Positions 24,185 through 32,267 of a stretch of DNA of 39,990 bases are shown in pieces. Made by a program: the position numbers and the translations under genes. The notes beneath the pieces are model-generated. The model saw only the letters and a list, made by a program, of their open reading frames with translations, was not told where the DNA came from and did not search any database. The DNA is from JBFLYN01 sp040756655 (lineage in GTDB: Bacteria > Bacillota > Sulfobacillia > UBA8153). Each line of letters opens with the position of its first letter. The first letter of the stretch is position 1. The stretch spans positions 1-39,990 of the forward strand of contig JBFLYN010000031.1 of NCBI GenBank assembly GCA_040756655.1. Reading direction: 5' to 3'.

Positions 24185-24667
24185 CTATTGGACTACCAGC
24201 TGCAACTGGGGGATGCTGACCTTGACACCCTTGCCCTTGAACTCCGCGCTCACCATGTAGGTCCCGGCCGGAAGCGTTTTCCCGTCCTGGTCCTTGCCGT
24301 CCCAACGGACCCGGTAGCCTAGGGACTCGCCCGGGGCCAGTTCCTTCCTGGTGATGACTTGCAGGAACATCATGCCGCCGGACCAGCGCCATGCCGTGGT
24401 CGAACCCGACTTGATCACCAGGTCAAACTCCTGGGAAGTGTTGAACTCCAAAACTACCTTGCTGGTCCCCCGGTTTGTGAGCTCCAGGGTAAACTCGGTG
24501 CCTGCCCCGGCGGCCGGGTTGGGAGGGTGAGCTGCAAACCTCACCTCGAAGTCCCCGGCCTGGCCGCGGCCCCATCCCGGTGTGGCCAGGGAGGGCAACG
24601 AACACCCGGAGCCCACCATGATGAGCGCCAGCAGCAGCACAGTGGTCGTGGCCAGAAGCTGCCTCAA
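24185..24667 (-). CDS. BsuPI-domain lipoprotein
   Basis: A secreted lipoprotein of about 160 residues. TTG 24667 is chosen because GGAGG lies eight bases upstream; a GTG at 24676 directly abuts that site. The signal sequence LLATTTVLLLALIMVGSGC ends in a lipobox with Cys22 as the lipidated residue. The mature part has a BsuPI-type beta-sandwich domain, seen in EFDLVIKSGSTTAWRWSGG, LAPGESLGYRVRWDGKDQDG and LPAGTYMVSAEF. The domain is named for the B. subtilis intracellular protease inhibitor, but in surface lipoproteins it may only bind or scaffold. It is followed by a hairpin terminator. Confidence 0.85.
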   Translation of the reverse strand: MRQLLATTTVLLLALIMVGSGCSLPSLATPGWGRGQAGDFEVRFAAHPPNPAAGAGTEFTLELTNRGTSKVVLEFNTSQEFDLVIKSGSTTAWRWSGGMMFLQVITRKELAPGESLGYRVRWDGKDQDGKTLPAGTYMVSAEFKGKGVKVSIPQLQLVVQ

Positions 24668-24783
24668 CCCTACCACCTCCGTTTCAGGCCTGTGGACGTA
24701 CGTCCCCGCCAGAAGTTCCCATGGCGACGGGGCTGGTCATAGGTTTTCCTGCTATCCCATTCGACTCGCGCCCCGGCTTCCCT

Positions 24784-25611
24784 CTAATGGCCGGTGCCCT
24801 GGTAGCGGCTAAGCCCAGACTGCCAGAAGCGGTATGCCCCGGCGAAGGCCGCTACCGCTACTACGGGCGTGAGGGCCGCGAGATAGCGGTGGGTACCCGT
24901 GGCCAGCACCAGCTGGGAGGGGTAGTAAGCCGCGAACCCAAAGGGCACCACCCATGTAAGTGCCAGCCTGATGACGGCCGGGTAGATGTCCAAGGGGTAG
25001 CGGGAAAAGCTGTCGATGTCCCAGGCCAGGCTGGTCACGGCGCTGTTGCGCACCATCCAGAAGGCGGTGGAGGCCGCCGCAAGGTGGACCGCGGCATACA
25101 CCAAGGACCCGCAGAGGACGGCCAGCGCGGTCCAGGCCACTAGGAGTGGCTGCTTTCCCAACCCCAGGCTCCGGCCCGCCAGTGCCAGCACCATCAGGCC
25201 CAGGGCCAGTTCTCCCCAGTCGTCATGGTCAAGGTAGCCGGCGACCACCTGGAACAGGGGGTCCAGGGGCCGTACTAGCAGCCGGTCCAGTTCTCCCCTC
25301 TGCACATAACCGCCGACGCTCATCATGTCCACCCATAGAAGGTGCCAGATGGAACGAGCCAGCATGCTCATGGCGTAGATGAACAGGACTTGTGCCCTGT
25401 CAAACCCCCGGATGGACCCGGTGAAGGTGAAGATGAGCCAGATGGCTCCCACTGCCGCCAGGTTCCAGGCCAGGTTACCCAGGTTGCGCACGGTGAAATC
25501 CACCGGGTAGGCCATGAGTGCCAGCCACCCGGCCCGTACATAGATGGTGTATACTTTGAGGTAGTGGGCCAGCAAGGTTGGGCCCCGGGGAAACGGCTCG
25601 AGTTGCTGCAT
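24784..25611 (-). CDS. ABC-2 family transporter permease (COG3694 type)
   Basis: A 275-residue membrane protein with about six hydrophobic segments, third gene of a three-gene ABC exporter. The N-terminal half has FTVRNLGNLAWNLAAVGAIW and the conserved cytoplasmic motif YVQRGELDRLLVRPLDPLFQ, found in this permease group. The last part reads PLDIYPAVIRLALTWVVPFG followed by FAAYYPSQLVLA, close to the consensus 'P..iy......il.fiiPf.f.n..Pa'. GGGAGG nine bases before ATG 25611 sets the start; the longer open frame reaching back to 25977 runs through the preceding permease gene in another frame. It pairs with the permease at 25617-26399. Confidence 0.9.
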   Translation of the reverse strand: MQQLEPFPRGPTLLAHYLKVYTIYVRAGWLALMAYPVDFTVRNLGNLAWNLAAVGAIWLIFTFTGSIRGFDRAQVLFIYAMSMLARSIWHLLWVDMMSVGGYVQRGELDRLLVRPLDPLFQVVAGYLDHDDWGELALGLMVLALAGRSLGLGKQPLLVAWTALAVLCGSLVYAAVHLAAASTAFWMVRNSAVTSLAWDIDSFSRYPLDIYPAVIRLALTWVVPFGFAAYYPSQLVLATGTHRYLAALTPVVAVAAFAGAYRFWQSGLSRYQGTGH

Positions 25612-25616
25612 GGCGC

Positions 25617-26399
25617 CTAACCTCCCTGAACCATGAGGACCGACCGGGCCTGGTGCCACGCCAGTCGCCCGGCCAGTATGAGCAGGACTGCCCAGCCGGC
25701 CTGCAGGGCCAGGCTCGATGGCAAAGAGCCGGTCCGCCCGGCAAAAATGCTCATGGGCAGGTGGTAGATGGTCTGGAAGGGAAGCACCTGGGCTATGGAC
25801 CGCAACGAAGCCGGGTAGAAGTCCAGGGGTACCAGGGCTCCGGAAAACAGAACCACACCCGCCTCCAAGAAGTCGGTAAGTCCCATGCCGTTTCCCGTCC
25901 AAAAACCCATGAGCCCTACGGCAAAGCTCAGGGCGTACATGACCAGGTAGGCCAAAAGGAGCGATGCCACAAACCAAAGCACCGTAGCGGGTGGGGGCAC
26001 CACCACCAGGCCGGTGAGCGCCAAAAGGGAGAACACGGGAACACTCACTGCCAGCAGGGTGAAGGCAGCCTCGCCTAGGCCTTCGAAGAACAGCGCCAGC
26101 TGGAGGTCCACCGGGCGGGCCAGCTCGGTGGCGATGGTGCCCAGGCGCACCCGCTGGTTGATGCCACGTCCGGCGTCCAAGGACAAAAAGGCACTAGCGG
26201 CCCGGGCCGTCAGAACATAGGTCAGGGTCTGGGCCAGGGTCATGCCCCCAGGAGCCGGGCTCGCCGCGCTGTACACTGCACTCCACAGGCAATACTGGAT
26301 GGCCACCATGGACCCGGTGCCGGTCAGGGACATCCAGTACCCCGCGCGGTAAGTGAGATTCCTCAGCACGGCCACGCGCGCAAATGCCAGGTAGGTCAT
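25617..26399 (-). CDS. ABC-2 family transporter permease (COG4587 type)
   Basis: A 260-residue permease with about six membrane helices, the second gene of the exporter operon. It begins MTYLAFARVAVLRNLTYRAG, includes YVLTARAASAFLSLDAGRGI and the coupling motif RLGTIATELARPVDLQLALF, and ends with FPASLRSI-like DFYPASLRSIAQVLPFQTIY, a typical ending of this family. It forms a heterodimer with the COG3694-type permease five bases downstream. Its ATG overlaps the ATPase stop codon (ATGA), so all three proteins are translationally coupled. The exported substrate is unknown; related exporters are linked to drug resistance and lipid export. Confidence 0.9.
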   Translation of the reverse strand: MTYLAFARVAVLRNLTYRAGYWMSLTGTGSMVAIQYCLWSAVYSAASPAPGGMTLAQTLTYVLTARAASAFLSLDAGRGINQRVRLGTIATELARPVDLQLALFFEGLGEAAFTLLAVSVPVFSLLALTGLVVVPPPATVLWFVASLLLAYLVMYALSFAVGLMGFWTGNGMGLTDFLEAGVVLFSGALVPLDFYPASLRSIAQVLPFQTIYHLPMSIFAGRTGSLPSSLALQAGWAVLLILAGRLAWHQARSVLMVQGG

Positions 26400-27379
26400 A
26401 ACGCCTCACCCCCGTAAATCCTCCGGACCACGCCTTCCAGGTCGAGTTCGGTAACGGTGAGGTCCCGGATGGCAAGCGTCTGGCCCAGGGCAGCCAGGAG
26501 CTCGGGCACGCGCACCTGCTGCCGGTCAAAGGTGAACACCCAGCGGTTGCCATTCCGGCCCGCAAGGCGAGCGCCCGGCGGTGCCGTCGGAACGACGTCC
26601 CCAACCACCTCCACCTCCAGGCGCGCCTTCTGCCCGTACTCCTGCACCAGTTTCTGCGGGGAGCCATCGTACACCACTGACCCCTGGTGAATGAGGATGA
26701 CCCGCCGGCACACTTCTTCGATGTCTCTCAAGTCATGGGTGGTGAGGAACACCGTCACTTGTGTCCTGACGCTGATCTGTTTGAGGAACTCCCTGATGGT
26801 GGCCTTGGCCAAGACATCCAGACCGATGGTGGGTTCATCCAGGTAGACCACGGAAGGGTCGTGTAGGAAGGCTGCCGCCAGCTCGCAGCGCATCTTCTGG
26901 CCCAGGGAAAGCAAGCGCACGGGCTGGTCCCAGATGGCATCCAGTCCTAACAGCTCAAAGAAACGGCGGGTGTTGGCCTGGTAACATTGGGGGGGCACCC
27001 GGTATACGTGGCGCAGGAGTTGGAAGGTCTCCCGCACCGGGAGGTCCCACAGCAACTGGCTCCTTTGGCCGAACACGACGCCAATGCGGCGGGCATTGGT
27101 CACGCGTTCCCGGTGGGGGTCGACACCGGCCACTTCCACCCGGCCGGAGGTGGGGGCCAGGATACCCGTTAGGAGTTTGACGGTGGTGGACTTGCCGGCC
27201 CCATTAAGGCCGATGTAACCCACCGTCTCTCCGGGTTCGATAGTGAAAGAAACGGCGTTAAGGGCCCGGATCGTGTGGTACGAAGGAGTAAAGAGGGTGC
27301 GCAAGTAGCTCCCGAGCTGGTGCCCCCGCTGGGGAATGCGGTACTCCTTGGTAACTTCTTGAGCGATGATCGCCGGCAA
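26396..27379 (-). CDS. ABC transporter ATP-binding protein (COG4586 type)
   Basis: The ATPase (about 327 residues) has the long N-terminal region of the COG4586 group (VTKEYRIPQRGHQLGSYLRT), in which the interval before Walker A is extended. Motifs are Walker A GLNGAGKST, Q-loop VFGQRSQLLWDLP, signature LSLGQKMRCELAAA, Walker B VVYLDEPTIGLD and H-switch TTHD. TTG 27379 is preferred, with GGGAGA five bases upstream. An open frame extends to 27457 without a site. First gene of the exporter operon; a TATAAT promoter and a possible small peptide gene lie upstream. A 6-bp hairpin (GCAGGA-TGTAG-TCCTGC) in the leader could affect expression. Confidence 0.92.
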   Translation of the reverse strand: MPAIIAQEVTKEYRIPQRGHQLGSYLRTLFTPSYHTIRALNAVSFTIEPGETVGYIGLNGAGKSTTVKLLTGILAPTSGRVEVAGVDPHRERVTNARRIGVVFGQRSQLLWDLPVRETFQLLRHVYRVPPQCYQANTRRFFELLGLDAIWDQPVRLLSLGQKMRCELAAAFLHDPSVVYLDEPTIGLDVLAKATIREFLKQISVRTQVTVFLTTHDLRDIEEVCRRVILIHQGSVVYDGSPQKLVQEYGQKARLEVEVVGDVVPTAPPGARLAGRNGNRWVFTFDRQQVRVPELLAALGQTLAIRDLTVTELDLEGVVRRIYGGEAL

Positions 27380-27518
27380 AGGAATCTCCCTTTCCCTTTC
27401 AGTGTAGAAAGCGAAATTGGCAGGACTACATCCTGCCCAGAGAGAAACCCAGGCCAACGGCCATGCGCTGGTTAAAGACCCAGGCGGCGGGCGGGTTAGG
27501 CCACGAGGCCGGCTGCGG

Positions 27519-27575
27519 TCAGGATATCCCGGCGATGGGCAGGATGTCCAGTTGAATGTAATGGAAAGACGTCAT
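27519..27575 (-). CDS. Possible 18-residue peptide gene in the exporter leader
   Basis: On the minus strand, ATG 27575 opens the peptide MTSFHYIQLDILPIAGIS, ending at TGA 27521-27519. The region upstream has GGAG (about ten bases before the ATG) in an A/G-rich stretch, and a TATAAT box about 36 bases upstream. The peptide lies about 140 bases before the ABC exporter ATPase on the same strand. It may be a leader peptide, an exported signal or antimicrobial peptide, or the 5' end of a deleted gene. I know of no matching family. The evidence is position and ribosome binding site only. Confidence 0.35.
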   Translation of the reverse strand: MTSFHYIQLDILPIAGIS

Positions 27576-27610
27576 CTCTACCCATCTCCTTTCCGTACAG
27601 TGATAACGGG

Positions 27611-27616
27611 ATTATA
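27611..27616 (-). promoter_or_regulatory. -10 box of the putative exporter-operon promoter
   Basis: TATAAT on the minus strand, with TTGCTG 18 bases upstream as a possible -35. Transcription would begin near 27604 and run through the small peptide frame into the ABC exporter genes, giving a leader of about 220 bases. The rest of 27380-27719 shows no other gene. Confidence 0.55.
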
Positions 27617-27719
27617 GCATGCCTGACCCCGGGGCAGCAAGGGCGACCATGGTACCGTTCTTGCCCTGCCCGGCGACCCATGCTATCTGTGGGCGCGCAG
27701 AAGAAGGGGGAATGCCCGG

Positions 27720-28624
27720 TTGGTAGAAGTGCGTGGTGCCTGTATTACTGAATACCCGCTGATCCGGGACGTGATCGGCCGGGCCTTCGGCACGGACGAC
27801 GAGCCCGGGCTTTGGGACTACCTGATTGCCAACGACCCCGGGCTGGACCCGGAGGGGGTGCGGGTGGCCATCGGGACGCGGCCCTGGCCATGCTGTACGG
27901 CAACCCGGCCTACTACTCTCGCTTTGGATTCGTACCGGTCATGCCCCGGTGTACCGTGGAGCTCTCTGTAGCGGGCCGGACCGGCAGCCAGGAGTTGACC
28001 CGGGCGAGTGTTGCTCATGCGAACATCCTCTGCGCCCTGTATGACCGCTTTCTGGCCACCTACCCTTGCGCCGTGGCCCGGACCGTTGATGCCTGGCAGT
28101 GGCACCTCCGCCTGCCGGAACGTGAATCCATCCTGCTACTACCGGACCTAAGCGGGTATGCGCTGGTGAGGTCCGACCCGGGTGGGGTTCGGCTGGTGGT
28201 GCATGAAGCTGCAGCCGGGAAAGATTGTGCCCGGCAATTGCTGTACGGCCTGGCGCGGGAGGCCGAGAAAATGGGACTGGACGGGCTGAAGCTTTACCTA
28301 CCGCCCAATCACCCCGTAGCTAGAGTGGCGCGACTCCAAGGTGCCCAGGAAGTGTTGCGCCCGGCCGGTGCCGGCATGGTAGTCGTCTGCCGCTGGGACC
28401 CCCTGCTACCGGAAGGCTACAGCGTCGGCCAGGGGATGCTCTACTACCAGCACCGTCCGGTAGCCCTGGCCGGTGAGAAGGCGCTGGCCAGGCTCGTGAC
28501 CGGGTACTGGGATTTCGAAGACCTGGCTCTCTCCGGCGAGGGTCAGGCTTTGCCGAGTGCCCCGCCCGGGCAGCGCCTCCCAACGGGCTTTCCCCGGTGG
28601 TGGTTGGAGCCTTTCTGGTTCTAG
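27720..28624 (+). pseudogene. GNAT (Eis-like) N-acetyltransferase pseudogene with internal deletion
   Basis: The N-terminal segment in frame 0 from TTG 27720 contains VRGACITEYPLIRDVIGRAF and GVRVAIG. At about 27885 the family sequence continues in frame 2 with ALAMLYGNPAYYSRFGFVPV, then a C-terminal domain ending WWLEPFWF at 28621. In intact Eis-like acetyltransferases about 70-80 residues holding the acetyl-CoA loop (R/Q-x-x-G-x-G/A) lie between these two points. Here they are missing and the frame changes at the join. The gene thus lost its CoA-binding core in one deletion. The C-terminal part is well preserved, so the deletion may be recent. A GGGGGA lies upstream of the start. Confidence 0.8.
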
Positions 28625-29227
28625 AGGGAGCGTCATACGTAAGCCGGCCTCTTCTTCAGACTGCCGCCCGGGTACCGGTGCAAGTTCCCCCGGCCTCTAC
28701 CACCATGGCCGGCAGCCGCGCTTTTGCCGCCCGGCCAACCCCAGCGAGTAATGTACAGCTGTGACCGGGGGGTAAAGACCCGGGCCCGGTAGACGGGAGT
28801 TTCTTCGGTGCTGTCACCAGATTCCGGGGGCCGTCGACAGGTTTTTGGTTCAGGCCGTACCCGGTCCGCGGCCAGCCCGTTGCCCACTTGCCTCAAGCCA
28901 TCCCCATCTGGAACAGCTGCGACCAGCCCGGCCCGGCCCGCGAGGGTCAAGGAGCACCCGGTGAGTGTCGAAGATTGTGACAAGTTCCCTCTCCTTGCCA
29001 ACGGGAATCGGCACATTTCCCACTTTCGCCCGTGCTACATTCTATCCGTCGGCAACAACCACTGCTTCAAAGCCGGGCAGGCAGTTTCGACCGACCGGTC
29101 CTGGCTCGCTCTCTTTGCGTTCGACACCGTCCGTTGCCGGCCAGCAGTTGTTCATCTCACGTGCCGGGGCACGTGCACTTTCGAGAGTATGGCTCCCGGC
29201 ATGCTGGTTTGGGGAGGTATTCTGAGC
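28625..29227. promoter_or_regulatory. 600-base upstream region with an 18-bp inverted repeat
   Basis: No convincing gene is seen. An open frame continuous with the next gene starts at 28808, but its translation upstream of 29228 looks like random GC-rich sequence. A minus-strand frame at 28633-29016 is also unconvincing. CACGTGCC-GG-GGCACGTG at 29158-29175 is a perfect inverted repeat with 8-bp arms, 53 bases before the membrane gene's ATG, and could be an operator for the following two genes. Confidence 0.45.
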
Positions 29228-29683
29228 ATGTCCTTTCTGACCCTGACGCTGTTGGGCGCAGCGGAGGCTGCCATGATTATCTTCACTGGGCTGCGACTGA
29301 TGGGCGCCGGAGTCCCGTTGAGGCTCCTGGTCATCATGGGTCTTGCATGCTCGCTGGGGATCCGGGTCATCCGCTACTTTCTCTACGTTATAGTCGGGGC
29401 GCCCTTCGGGGTCCACGTGGTGGTCGCTGTTTTCATGTACTTTGGCGTCATCCGGCGCTATTTCCGGGTGAGCGAGTTCGTGGCAGCCGGGGCAGTGTTG
29501 GTGAGCTTTTTGATCCTTATCATTGGCACTGGCCTGGTGCTGATGGTGTATGCCAATGGAGGCCCGGCATTCCAGGCGCCGGCTGTACTGCTGGCAGTGG
29601 AGAACCTGCCCTTGGCTACCGCCACTGTCATCATCTGGAAGCGCGGTCTATGCCTGATACCACCGGGATTGAGGTCGGAGTAA
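29228..29683 (+). CDS. Multi-pass membrane protein preceding a histidine kinase
   Basis: A 151-residue, very hydrophobic protein with about five predicted transmembrane helices (for example LTLTLLGAAEAAMIIFTGL, LLVIMGLACSLGIRVIRYFL, FVAAGAVLVSFLILIIGTGL). ATG 29228 is chosen because GGGGAGGT lies nine bases upstream. I do not recognise a named family. The arrangement, a multi-helix membrane protein translated one base before a kinase with few membrane segments, suggests that it is the sensory or membrane partner of that kinase. The end of the gene is separated from the kinase start by one base. Confidence 0.75.
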   Translation: MSFLTLTLLGAAEAAMIIFTGLRLMGAGVPLRLLVIMGLACSLGIRVIRYFLYVIVGAPFGVHVVVAVFMYFGVIRRYFRVSEFVAAGAVLVSFLILIIGTGLVLMVYANGGPAFQAPAVLLAVENLPLATATVIIWKRGLCLIPPGLRSE

Positions 29684-29684
29684 G

Positions 29685-30683
29685 TTGCCGGATAGACTCG
29701 GGGTGAACTCCCGGACACTTTTGTCCAGGATGAGAAAGAAGATCCTAAACCTGTGTATTCTTATCGCCGGCGAGTGTTTACTGTTCGCGGCCCTGGTAGG
29801 GTTTGCAGTGGCTAACCCTTTGCTGGTCATCGAAACCAACCAGGTCCAAGCACTAAGCCGCGGGTTTCCCCTGGCTGCCTTGATCATGGCCGGGGCTGGC
29901 TGCGCCGGGGCGTTGGTGAGCATCGTCAAACTTATGGAGGTCATAGGGGACTCAGAGCAACTGGTGGCAATGGAGCGCCTGGCCGTGGTGGGTGGATTTG
30001 CCGCCTGGGCCGCTCACCAAATCAGAAATCCGCTGGCCGTCATCCGCGGCTATGCCCAGATGCTGCGGCCCGACCCGGCCGGTCCGCTGGGAGTCCGGGA
30101 CGCCTGTAGGAAGATCATCGAGCAGTCCGACCGCATCAGCGACATCCTCTCCCAGCTGACGGCTTTGTCCCAGCCGGTCCTGCTGGAACCATCGCCCGTG
30201 GACCTGTCAGAACTGGTAACAGACGTAGTGGCCAGCTCCGACCAGATGCTCAGGGCCGAGGGGGTGGCGCTTACCGTGCGCGGCCAGTTCGGCATGGCGA
30301 GCGGTCACCGGGGATTGCTGGCAGAAGCCCTGAGGAACATCATCACCAACTCCATCGAGAGCATGCAACCGGAGAACAAGTCCCGGGCCGTGGATATAAC
30401 CGGTGAAACGGGCGATGGGTGGACCCTGATTACCGTGAAGGACAACGGGTGTGGGATGACTAGTGAAAGCCTTGCCCGGTTGTTCGAAATCGGGTGCACC
30501 ACCAAGCCCTATGCCGGGGGTCTGGGCCTGCCCATCGCCCGGGCCGTGGTGAACAGCCACGGAGGGCATGTCACCGTCGACAGCAGGCGCGACGGGACGG
30601 CGCCGGGCACCAGGGTGGTCGTGGCCCTGCCCGGCCCGAAAGGCCAGGGCCCGCAGGCGATCGACCCCGGTGCCAGCCGGTAG
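29685..30683 (+). CDS. Orphan sensor histidine kinase
   Basis: The protein has about 332 residues. Two N-terminal hydrophobic segments (about 20-45 and 62-85) frame a short extracellular loop with no known sensor domain. The dimerisation domain has His111 in AAHQIRNPLAVIRGYAQ, the HisKA type close to sporulation and NtrB-like kinases. The ATPase domain has the N-box RNIITNSIESM, G1 DNGCGM and G2 GGLGLPIA. No response regulator gene lies nearby, so it could feed a distant regulator; a link to Spo0A is speculation. The TTG at 29685 with GGAG four bases upstream is the likely start; GTG 29703 is an alternative. Confidence 0.88.
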   Translation: MPDRLGVNSRTLLSRMRKKILNLCILIAGECLLFAALVGFAVANPLLVIETNQVQALSRGFPLAALIMAGAGCAGALVSIVKLMEVIGDSEQLVAMERLAVVGGFAAWAAHQIRNPLAVIRGYAQMLRPDPAGPLGVRDACRKIIEQSDRISDILSQLTALSQPVLLEPSPVDLSELVTDVVASSDQMLRAEGVALTVRGQFGMASGHRGLLAEALRNIITNSIESMQPENKSRAVDITGETGDGWTLITVKDNGCGMTSESLARLFEIGCTTKPYAGGLGLPIARAVVNSHGGHVTVDSRRDGTAPGTRVVVALPGPKGQGPQAIDPGASR

Positions 30684-30695
30684 ACCGGTACGCTC

Positions 30696-31895
30696 TCAGT
30701 TCTCCTGGCCTGACAGCACTGCTTCGAAAGCATCCAGGAAGGCCTGAATGTCTTGCTCGGCAATGGTCAGGCTGGGGTCAAGCCTCAGGACGTTGGTGCC
30801 TGGCCTTTTCCCCAGGATATAGCCTCTGTGGAACAGCCTCCGGTGTACCTCCGACGCAAACTGGCCTTCCTTGTCGCCATCCAGCTCGACGGCTACCATC
30901 AAGCCCCGGGCCCGGATCTCCGCAATGTGCCCGGTGCGGCCCTTGATGTGCTCTAGCCCGGCCAGGAGCATTTCCCCAACACGCCTGCCCCGGGCAATTA
31001 GGCCATCTCTTTTCATGATCTCCAGGACTTTCCTGGCGACCGCCGCGCCCAGCGGATCATTCTGATGGGACTGGGAATACCTTACCGGCTCTTGGCCGAG
31101 CCGGTTCACTATCCCGGGAGCAAACGCGGTCACGCTCACCGGGTAGCCGTTGCCTATGCCCTTGCCCATGGCCACCACATCCGGCGCAATGCCGTAGTGC
31201 TGGTAGCCGAACCAGGCCCCGGTCCTTCCCACCCCCGTGGTTACCTCGTTGACCAGGATCAGGCCATGGTCCGATCGTATCTTGGCAACCATGCTCCGGA
31301 TGAGCCCGGCGGGAGGAAACCGTACCAGCCCTGCAGAACTGCCGGGCTCAAAGAGCAGGCCTCCTATGGCATCATAGGGGATGGCCGCCCAATGCGCGCA
31401 TGCTTGGCTGCACTCTCCAGGCAATCGGCACGCCGGGCATGCTTCCCAGTCGAAGGCAAAGAACTGGTCGGCGCGTTGGCTGTGGGCAGACCCGTATGCA
31501 CCGAAGTAGGAGCCGGCCATGGTCAGAAGGAGAGGCCGCTCTATCAGGGACTGCGCCACCCGGACACCGTATTCCACCGCCTCGCTGCCTGAACAGAGGA
31601 ATACGCACTTGCCGCCGGAAAACCCCAGGAGGGCCAGGATTTCCTGGGCTGCTTCCTCCACGACCTGGCTGGAGTAGCAAAAGCCCGTGTGGCCTAGGCA
31701 AGCAGATTGCTCCCGGATCACCCTGAGCACCTCAGGATGCCCGTGTCCTATGGACGTGCACCATACCCCGGACTCCAGGTCGAGATACCTCTTTCCCTGG
31801 GAGTCGTACAGGTAGCAGTTTTCTGCCCGCACCATCTCTGTAAGGAGCAGTTCGTGACCAGGATACCAAAGCAAGCTCGAAGCCTGCTGATGCAT
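30696..31895 (-). CDS. Class III (pyridoxal phosphate) aminotransferase with Cys4 insertion
   Basis: A 399-residue fold-type I aminotransferase of the acetylornithine / GABA / glutamate-semialdehyde group. PLP lysine is Lys245 in VAMGKGIGNG. The cofactor-binding aspartate of the common DEVxTGxGRTG motif is Asn here (NEVTTGVGRTG, residues 216-226). The N-terminal GHGHPEV and the SGSEAVEYGVRVA helix match the family. Between the fold's small strands sits CPACRLPGECSQAC, giving Cys153, 156, 162 and 166 in a metal-site-like pattern not usual in this family. GGAGGT seven bases before ATG 31895 sets the start. The substrate is unknown. It is convergent with the kinase gene, 12 bases apart. Confidence 0.9.
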   Translation of the reverse strand: MHQQASSLLWYPGHELLLTEMVRAENCYLYDSQGKRYLDLESGVWCTSIGHGHPEVLRVIREQSACLGHTGFCYSSQVVEEAAQEILALLGFSGGKCVFLCSGSEAVEYGVRVAQSLIERPLLLTMAGSYFGAYGSAHSQRADQFFAFDWEACPACRLPGECSQACAHWAAIPYDAIGGLLFEPGSSAGLVRFPPAGLIRSMVAKIRSDHGLILVNEVTTGVGRTGAWFGYQHYGIAPDVVAMGKGIGNGYPVSVTAFAPGIVNRLGQEPVRYSQSHQNDPLGAAVARKVLEIMKRDGLIARGRRVGEMLLAGLEHIKGRTGHIAEIRARGLMVAVELDGDKEGQFASEVHRRLFHRGYILGKRPGTNVLRLDPSLTIAEQDIQAFLDAFEAVLSGQEN

Positions 31896-32267
31896 AGGTC
31901 AAACCTCCATAGCCGGGCGTGTGCCGGGCTTTACTTTGCTCCCAGTGGTGGCTCGTTCTACCAACGGTCGCCAAGCTAATTATGCCAGCCCCACAAACTG
32001 CTGCCAAGCCCTCCATTTCCGCCTGGCATACAGCGTGGAGTCAACCGGACGCGCCGCGCGAGCTCGTGGTTTTCCGGCGGGGAGGTCCGTCATGCCGAGA
32101 ACTTAGGACAGCCAGCCCCGGGCCAGGAAGTTAGTGGCCCTGGCCAGCGCCATACCTTGGCCGGGGCATCCTTGGAAGGAACGAGGGAATAGGAGGAGAA
32201 TACTAAAGAGCCGGGCAGAATCTGGTGCTTCCTACGATGTCGTAGTTCGGAAAGGGAGCGAAAGGGT
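31896..32267. other. Divergent intergenic region before tdh, no gene recognised
   Basis: About 370 bases lie between the divergently transcribed aminotransferase and tdh. The purine-rich GGAATAGGAGGAGAATACTA (32187-32206) looks like a strong ribosome binding site but is not followed by a start codon. A 6-bp hairpin (CTACGA-TG-TCGTAG, 32232-32245) lies just before tdh. I see no known riboswitch pattern. Confidence 0.35.

Noticed and set aside
25611..25977. N-terminal extension of the COG3694-type permease by 122 codons
   Set aside because: The extension overlaps the preceding permease gene in another frame and looks like random sequence; ATG 25611 has a proper ribosome binding site.
28808..29227. 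N-terminal extension of the membrane protein before the kinase
   Set aside because: The extra 140 residues are not hydrophobic or domain-like, and GGGGAGGT places the start at 29228.
32187..32206. A strong ribosome-binding-like run (AGGAGGAG) suggesting a small gene before tdh
   Set aside because: No ATG, GTG or TTG follows at a usable distance with an open frame of any length.
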